A stretch of 64,000 bases of DNA. It comes from Stratiolaelaps scimitus. Lineage: Eukaryota > Arthropoda > Arachnida > Mesostigmata > Laelapidae. The notes under the pieces were generated by a model. It was not told the DNA's origin. It saw nothing but the letters and a program-made list of their open reading frames with translations, and made no database searches. The stretch lies in contig JABWDB010000007.1 of assembly GCA_019614645.1 (NCBI GenBank), forward strand, positions 11,421,501-11,485,500, in the 5' to 3' direction. Numbering within the stretch: the first letter of the stretch is position 1; every line of letters starts with the position of its first letter. Shown piece after piece: positions 59,342 to 64,000 of the stretch. Made by a program: the position numbers and the translations under genes.

Positions 59342-59415
59342 AGTTCGGTTAGAGCTGCCACCATCAGTTGGCTGAGAGTTAGCCCGAAAAAGTTTAGCTT
59401 AGTTCGGTTAGAGCT
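59342..59415 (+). mobile_element. 44-bp SINE 3' fragment with perfect 15-bp target duplication
   Basis: agttcggttagagct occurs at 59,342-59,356 and again at 59,401-59,415. Between them are exactly 44 bp ending gttggctgagagttagcccg then aaaaagtttagctt, the 3' end of the SINE family seen at 16,632 and 48,359. The insert is severely 5' truncated and shows that the natural 3' terminus lies just after the hairpin and A-rich stretch, without a long poly(A). Confidence 0.85.
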
Positions 59416-62104
59416 ACGTTGTCCCCTGGGCTGGTCAGCAACGTGACCAGGTCGATGGTATACCACATCGACAGATCTTGTAGCAAGCCACAGCTTTGCA
59501 GGTACGACGAGCCGACGAACCATTTATCATACAGATTATACAATACAATTTCGATAAGAGAACATGTGGGCAGTTGCTATTAAAACTCTTCGTATGGTTT
59601 CTTATCAGGCTTTGCACCAGGGCCCAGCATCGCCTAGGTGTGGCCACCTCTTGTCGGCTCAAGCAATAATGAGGAAGATCAAAGAGGTTTCTTGTCTCCA
59701 CCCTAACGGCTTTGTTTCCTCGCTGCGATCGAATACATCCTCAAAGCAAAAGCTTATATTGTTGTACTCTTTGTTCGCTTGTTTAGCTCATGCCATACGA
59801 GCCTGCTCCCGATGAAAATGATACAACCAGCGGGCTCTGCTCTTCGACGAAACCCCTCAAAGACAAACAGATGTAATTTCCTCAGCGAAAGTAGGTCCCA
59901 AGCGTGGTAAAGTACTGATAATTTCGTTGCATGAGGCCTACCACCGGTATCCTTTTTCACCCAGCGACAACGCCCTTCAGGGCATATGATGCAGTGAGTG
60001 ACCGCTCGACCGTCCGCCCGCTCGCATGCCACACCGTGAGTGCAACGATACAGAGAACATCGACTGCCTGCTCATCCGTCCGTCCAGCTCAAGCTGTGGC
60101 GGCCCTGTCGCAGGACATTTGTCCGAGTCGAGACCACTGTGAGACCACGGCCACCGGGGCGCGAGTACCTGCCGACTTTCAACTGACTCGTTGTATAATC
60201 GAGGCAGCGGGCAACCTTAAGACAAGCTGGTGGTCTAGCAGACTCACTCCTATCGAGCAGTCGTCCAGTGACTTCTTCGTTCCACTTTATGCCGTCTCGT
60301 GTCTATCTTCAACGAATATGGCCGGTTGTGTGACAACTAGCTACCCCAGTCACTCCGACAGTGGGGAGGTGGCATGATTAGGCCGTCTGCTGTAGGATGA
60401 CAGTTGAATGCGGCGCAACGGCGTTCCCGTGTCATCTTTGAAGCGTAGATGAGCTGCGCTCGATACTGTATTATATAAATATTGCTGTAAGATGCTTGTA
60501 TATGTCAGTTCGAGACAGAAATGAGGCAATATATCACTATGACAACTCATGCAGACCGGCTTACCACTTCACGACGAAGTCACAGCCGTTTTTGACAGAG
60601 TCACCGTTTTTGATACAGGTCACCCCGTATCTAGAGAAGCATTGAATACGGGGCAGATTGTGTGTGTACGTTTGAAATGGCGAACCGATAGAAACGCTTG
60701 TGGAAGTGTAGATATTCGCAGACAGAATTTTAATTAATGCTCTTATTCATGCGATTACTATCGAGATAACGTGTGTTCTTGGAAATATTCAGATATCATT
60801 TATTTTCGTGTTGTCACTTCTAATCCGCCGGCCAAGTACAACTGAATACGCCCATTGTACTAGATATCTACCTCTACGAACGGGATTCATTTGTGATACG
60901 GCGAGGAGATTTTTGAGCCACATTGAACTATATCAAACGGTTGAATATGCATTTTAAATGATGTTTTCACACCACCGATCACAAGCACGAGCGATGTCAA
61001 CCGCCAATGATGTCAACGTTCTAGTTGTCTCATTCAAGTCGAGGCTGCACTGTTCCTCGTACAGACCAGTGACTATTGTTTATTGCACATCCGATTACCC
61101 GGCAAAGTACATGCCCTCTTCCATTTACCCTATCAATGCGCAGACTCACCGGCTGCTCGAGTCATTCCCGGGCGGTAGCGTTAGATGCGCGCACCGTCAG
61201 CGAGTCCGCCAGTCTGTAGCCAGCGAGCGACTGTTTCTCTGGTTCGAGACGTTCTCAAGGCGCGCTTTTTATAGTACCTACTTACTGCTCGGCCAGTTCG
61301 GTGCTGCTGCTGCTGCCGCGTTCGCGGGTGACACATACAAGCAAACACACATACGCACACACACAGGTCATCATAATCCGACTGAGCCATCTGGAGAGGC
61401 ATCGTTTTTTCCACGAAGCGCACGAAGACGATTTCGTCAGGCCGCTGAGAGACCTGGTCGACCCGTGCTATAACTATCGGCAACTGCGGCATCAACAACA
61501 GTATGACTCGTTTCGCTATCCGCAAAACAGCCAAACCGATCTTCTCCGTAGGGTGCCAATGCTCTCCGCAGCTTTACCTTTCAGCGTTCGAGCGGTACCG
61601 GAGGTAGTGGCCGCTCGGTTTCGGGTCGGTAGACAAACTCGCGTAACAGTAAATGGAAATCATTGGTGCGGAGTCACTTCGAGCTATGCAATGTGTCACC
61701 ACCGTCCCTTGTTTTCTACACAAGTTCATACGCGATCGGTGGGGAAAAAGAATCGGTATATATATTTTGCAGTAGGTCGTCTTCCACGAGATGCGCATCG
61801 ACCGCACGATCCGCATTGTCGGCCTGGACAGGGAGAAGAGAGCATTTGATATCGAGCTTCAATTTAAATAATAATATAAACAAACATCTAAATAACCCAG
61901 TAACCATGGCGGGGTATGAGCACAATGTCGCGACTGTGCCCATAACTGTGCCCACGACTGTGCGTAATATAGCATAGTTAGATCAATAATTGTTATTGTA
62001 TTGTTTTTTTAGTCGGCGATTATCAACTAAAATTGTTTATAGCCAATACACAGTGTTCTGTGTCAGTTTCAAATGCAATGCCACTTCAAGGGGATTTCGT
62101 TGAT

Positions 62105-62138
<34 letters not shown>

Positions 62139-62270
62139 TCGAACGGTAGTGTTTTTTCTCGAAGTCCGTGTCCGTGTTCGTTGGGCGGGAACCTGGGGGC
62201 CTTAGCCGGCCTGAACAATCGCACACGATCGCCACACAGCGCTGAGAGCATTCTGACGTGCATTAAATGA
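59416..62270. other. non-coding stretch, GC-rich between 61,140 and 61,600
   Basis: No gene is recognised. tttttatag near 61,266 followed by ggccagttcgg about 30 bp later could be a TATA/initiator pair, and frames of 171 and 182 codons overlap there in different phases without motifs. A CA run (61,341-61,363) and an AT array (62,104-62,138) are present. Confidence 0.5.
62104..62138. repeat. (AT)n microsatellite
   Basis: About 14 AT units plus degenerate ends; it marks the boundary before the GC-rich segment. Confidence 0.95.
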
Positions 62271-62722
62271 CCCTCCTCGGGGTTTTTATTTGAATCTGGG
62301 GCTGCCCGAGATCACCTGATCGGACCGGCCGCCATATTGGATCCGACGGATCTCCGATACAGGGCTCGCCATCACCACCACTGTGCTGTTCGTGTCGGGA
62401 CGAGCAAAAATAGGCGTTACACCGCGGTCCTAGACGTACGGAGACGGAAGTTCTCGATTTTTACCTGAAATTTCTGCTTTTCTGTAACGCCCCGACATCC
62501 GGATCCGGAACGTCGGACCTCCTGACCGGGACCCGAAGGGGCCACCATCGGTTAGTTCGTGGCAGGGGGAGCACGTAGAGGGGTTATACCGGCACCGTAG
62601 CCCTCCGGAGACGTGAGATCTCGATTTTCGTCAAGAATTTTGCGTTTTTGGGGACGCTGACGCGCGGTAAAGGTGCACCGGACCATTTCGGCGGCGCTTC
62701 CCCCAGGGAGCGGGTTTTGGCC
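62271..62722 (+). promoter_or_regulatory. GC-rich 5' leader with two diverged monomers
   Basis: Base composition becomes GC-rich. Two related units begin with ggatccg (62,339 and 62,501). They share in order gttcgtg, gagca, ggttatacc-like, cgta, cggagacg and tctcgatttt, with period 162 to 167 bp. Tandem monomers in front of an ORF are a known way for non-LTR retrotransposons to carry their promoter. The exact 5' end of the element is not resolved. Confidence 0.55.
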
Positions 62723-64000
62723 ATGGATACCCCCCCCGGGGGGGAAAACCCCTTTAAGGGGAGTAAAGCTTTGCCAAGGTCTCCGCTAGACGCAGGCAGA
62801 CTATTGGTCGGATCTGGCATAGCAGGTGAAGCAGTAACGGTCCCACCAGGCAAGCCAATAAACCTGGACAGCGACGAGGATGATATGCAAAGAAAGGAAA
62901 ATGAGCAAAATCAAGACGAGGGCTCCAGTAAAGGGAAGAGAACGTGGTCGACTGTTTCTCCTGTATCCCCGGGCGAATCGCAAGACAAGGCCGAAACGCC
63001 GGAACGCCTGCTTCCTTACCTCAAAAAAGTAAGTAAAAAAAGCAAGGGAATGAACGTTAAGACCAACGATCCTCCAAGGGACCATGCGGATGCTTTCAGT
63101 AAAATCAAAGATTCAGTTTCGGAACTCAATGACTTGCTGGGTAAACATAGCAAAACACATCTAGACATTACAGCAGCAGTAACTAGGTTGGACCTGGTAG
63201 TGTGGTGGTGCGAAACCATGAACAAGAAAAGGGAGACGGGCTCGCTGGCCCATCCCCAGGAATGTTGCGAGGGGAGTACACGCATGTTGGATCAGATCAC
63301 CAAATTGCAGAGCGAAATAGGGGAGGTCCGAAAGCAAAATGACCTGCTTCACGAAAAAAATGAGGCGCTCAGGGGCAGCCTGGAGATACTGCAGCAACAG
63401 GCAACTCCCAGCGCTGCCTCAGACGGAAATACGGGGGCTATGGGGACGCAACCTACGACAGGAGGGGTCCTATGCTTCATGTGCAACAGACAGGTAGAGA
63501 AAGACCGTTTAGAGCAGATCAGAGCCGCGAAGCTTACCAAGGAGATTGAAGAAGCTTTGGTGAAGGCCCAGACGACGGAGCAGCAGCTCGCTCTTATCGA
63601 TAGGGAATGGCCCGAAGGAGCTTTCAAGAGGACAACGATTAGTCGGAAGACTATCACGGAAACACGACCCACGCGGTCGATGCTTGTAACGCAAGGATCA
63701 GATAAAGACAAGATCTTACTGGAAAAGCTGGGAGCGCAGTTTCCGTCGGTGGCTGCCGCGCAAAATATACCAGTGGGAGCTGTAGTCACTTTCCACAGTA
63801 GTCAAACAATCGAGCTAGACGAGGGGCTCACAGAGATTGAAGGTTTCGACAACTCTCCCAGGTCGATTACAGTGGGTATGCTGGGAGCGACCAAGGACTC
63901 TCAAGGCTTCTTATGCACTCTCCACAAAGTTATGGCAAAAAGCACCATGCTCGCAAAGGGAGAGGCCATTGCTTTACACATATCGGAGGAATGGGATGGC
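62723..64000 (+). CDS. probable non-LTR retrotransposon ORF1, truncated by window end
   Basis: The ATG at 62,723 (context ggccATGg) follows an in-frame TGA at 62,657-62,659. The frame stays open for 426 codons to the last base of the window. The N-terminus is Pro/Gly-rich with an acidic patch (LDSDEDD, about 48-54) and basic stretches (KKVSKKSKG). Residues about 120-230 are rich in heptad-like E/K/L and likely coiled coil, with a CC pair at 181-182. A CFMC motif (251-254) begins a second helical segment (to about 297). From about 320 the sequence is globular. This layout suits a LINE ORF1, supported by the GC-rich monomer leader. No reverse transcriptase is visible, so a host gene is not excluded. 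The clade cannot be given. Confidence 0.6.
   Translation, partial: MDTPPGGENPFKGSKALPRSPLDAGRLLVGSGIAGEAVTVPPGKPINLDSDEDDMQRKENEQNQDEGSSKGKRTWSTVSPVSPGESQDKAETPERLLPYLKKVSKKSKGMNVKTNDPPRDHADAFSKIKDSVSELNDLLGKHSKTHLDITAAVTRLDLVVWWCETMNKKRETGSLAHPQECCEGSTRMLDQITKLQSEIGEVRKQNDLLHEKNEALRGSLEILQQQATPSAASDGNTGAMGTQPTTGGVLCFMCNRQVEKDRLEQIRAAKLTKEIEEALVKAQTTEQQLALIDREWPEGAFKRTTISRKTITETRPTRSMLVTQGSDKDKILLEKLGAQFPSVAAAQNIPVGAVVTFHSSQTIELDEGLTEIEGFDNSPRSITVGMLGATKDSQGFLCTLHKVMAKSTMLAKGEAIALHISEEWDG

Noticed and set aside
61301..61849. 182-codon + frame and the overlapping 171-codon frame (60,958-61,473)
   Set aside because: Different phases over the same GC-rich DNA, reading through a CA run; no motif.
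62584..63789. Several minus-strand frames of 61 to 146 codons
   Set aside because: Antisense shadows of the ORF1-like + frame.
1..64000. Functional tRNA, rRNA or CRISPR array
   Set aside because: TTCGA-type T-arms were checked and only SINE-like heads were found. No rRNA blocks were recognised, and no spaced direct-repeat array resembles CRISPR; this is eukaryotic DNA.

Overview
This window is nuclear DNA from a metazoan, most likely an arthropod; I cannot name the species. The evidence is low gene density, more than 15 AT, GT, GA and ATT microsatellites, intron-type splice signals, tRNA-derived SINEs, a mariner relic, a BEL/Pao LTR retrotransposon and the 5' end of a probable non-LTR retrotransposon. 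Nothing looks bacterial or organellar. No complete host gene can be read. Most of the window looks intergenic or intronic, with scattered open segments bounded by plausible splice sites.

Layout: 1-17,777 is mostly unique DNA with a SINE-like relic (735-845), a 26-bp hairpin (5425-5487), a recursive-splice-like AG|GT site (6187/6188), a purine-rich tract (6650-7290), and the best host-exon candidate (16,005-16,320, + strand). The one unambiguous element is a complete BEL/Pao retrotransposon on the minus strand (17,778-24,651). It has two 410-bp LTRs that read as identical, a 5-bp TATTG target duplication, an 18-nt primer binding site matching the 3' end of tRNA-His, and one uninterrupted 1854-residue Gag-Pol frame. 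It is therefore a young and possibly competent insertion.

From 24,652 to 38,800 the DNA is again sparse: nested inverted repeats, a 75-nt pre-miRNA-shaped hairpin (28,362-28,436), a second recursive-splice-like site (30,182/30,183), a mariner transposase relic (35,253-35,561) and a minus-strand coding 3' end with AATAAA and an A-run (36,509-36,771). From 38,850 to 49,400 there is a GC-rich promoter-like block with a candidate first exon (39,909-40,075), a P-loop-like minus-strand relic (41,046-41,434), a minus exon candidate (42,476-42,608), two plus-strand exon candidates (48,447-48,558 and 49,098-49,137), and several SINE copies.

From 49,400 to 62,270 it is mainly microsatellite-rich non-coding DNA. 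It carries two copies of an 88-bp poly(A) retroposon, one with a 15-bp target duplication, and a 44-bp SINE 3' fragment flanked by a perfect 15-bp duplication. From about 62,270 the base composition changes sharply: a GC-rich leader containing two diverged monomers of about 165 bp precedes a 426-codon frame that runs off the window end.

The elements fit together as follows. The BEL element encodes its own gag, protease, reverse transcriptase, RNase H and integrase. The short retroposons with a shared 3' hairpin or poly(A) end encode nothing and must have been mobilised in trans by LINE-type machinery. The plus-strand exon candidates and recursive splice sites could belong to one or more long-intron genes, but they cannot be linked from sequence alone.
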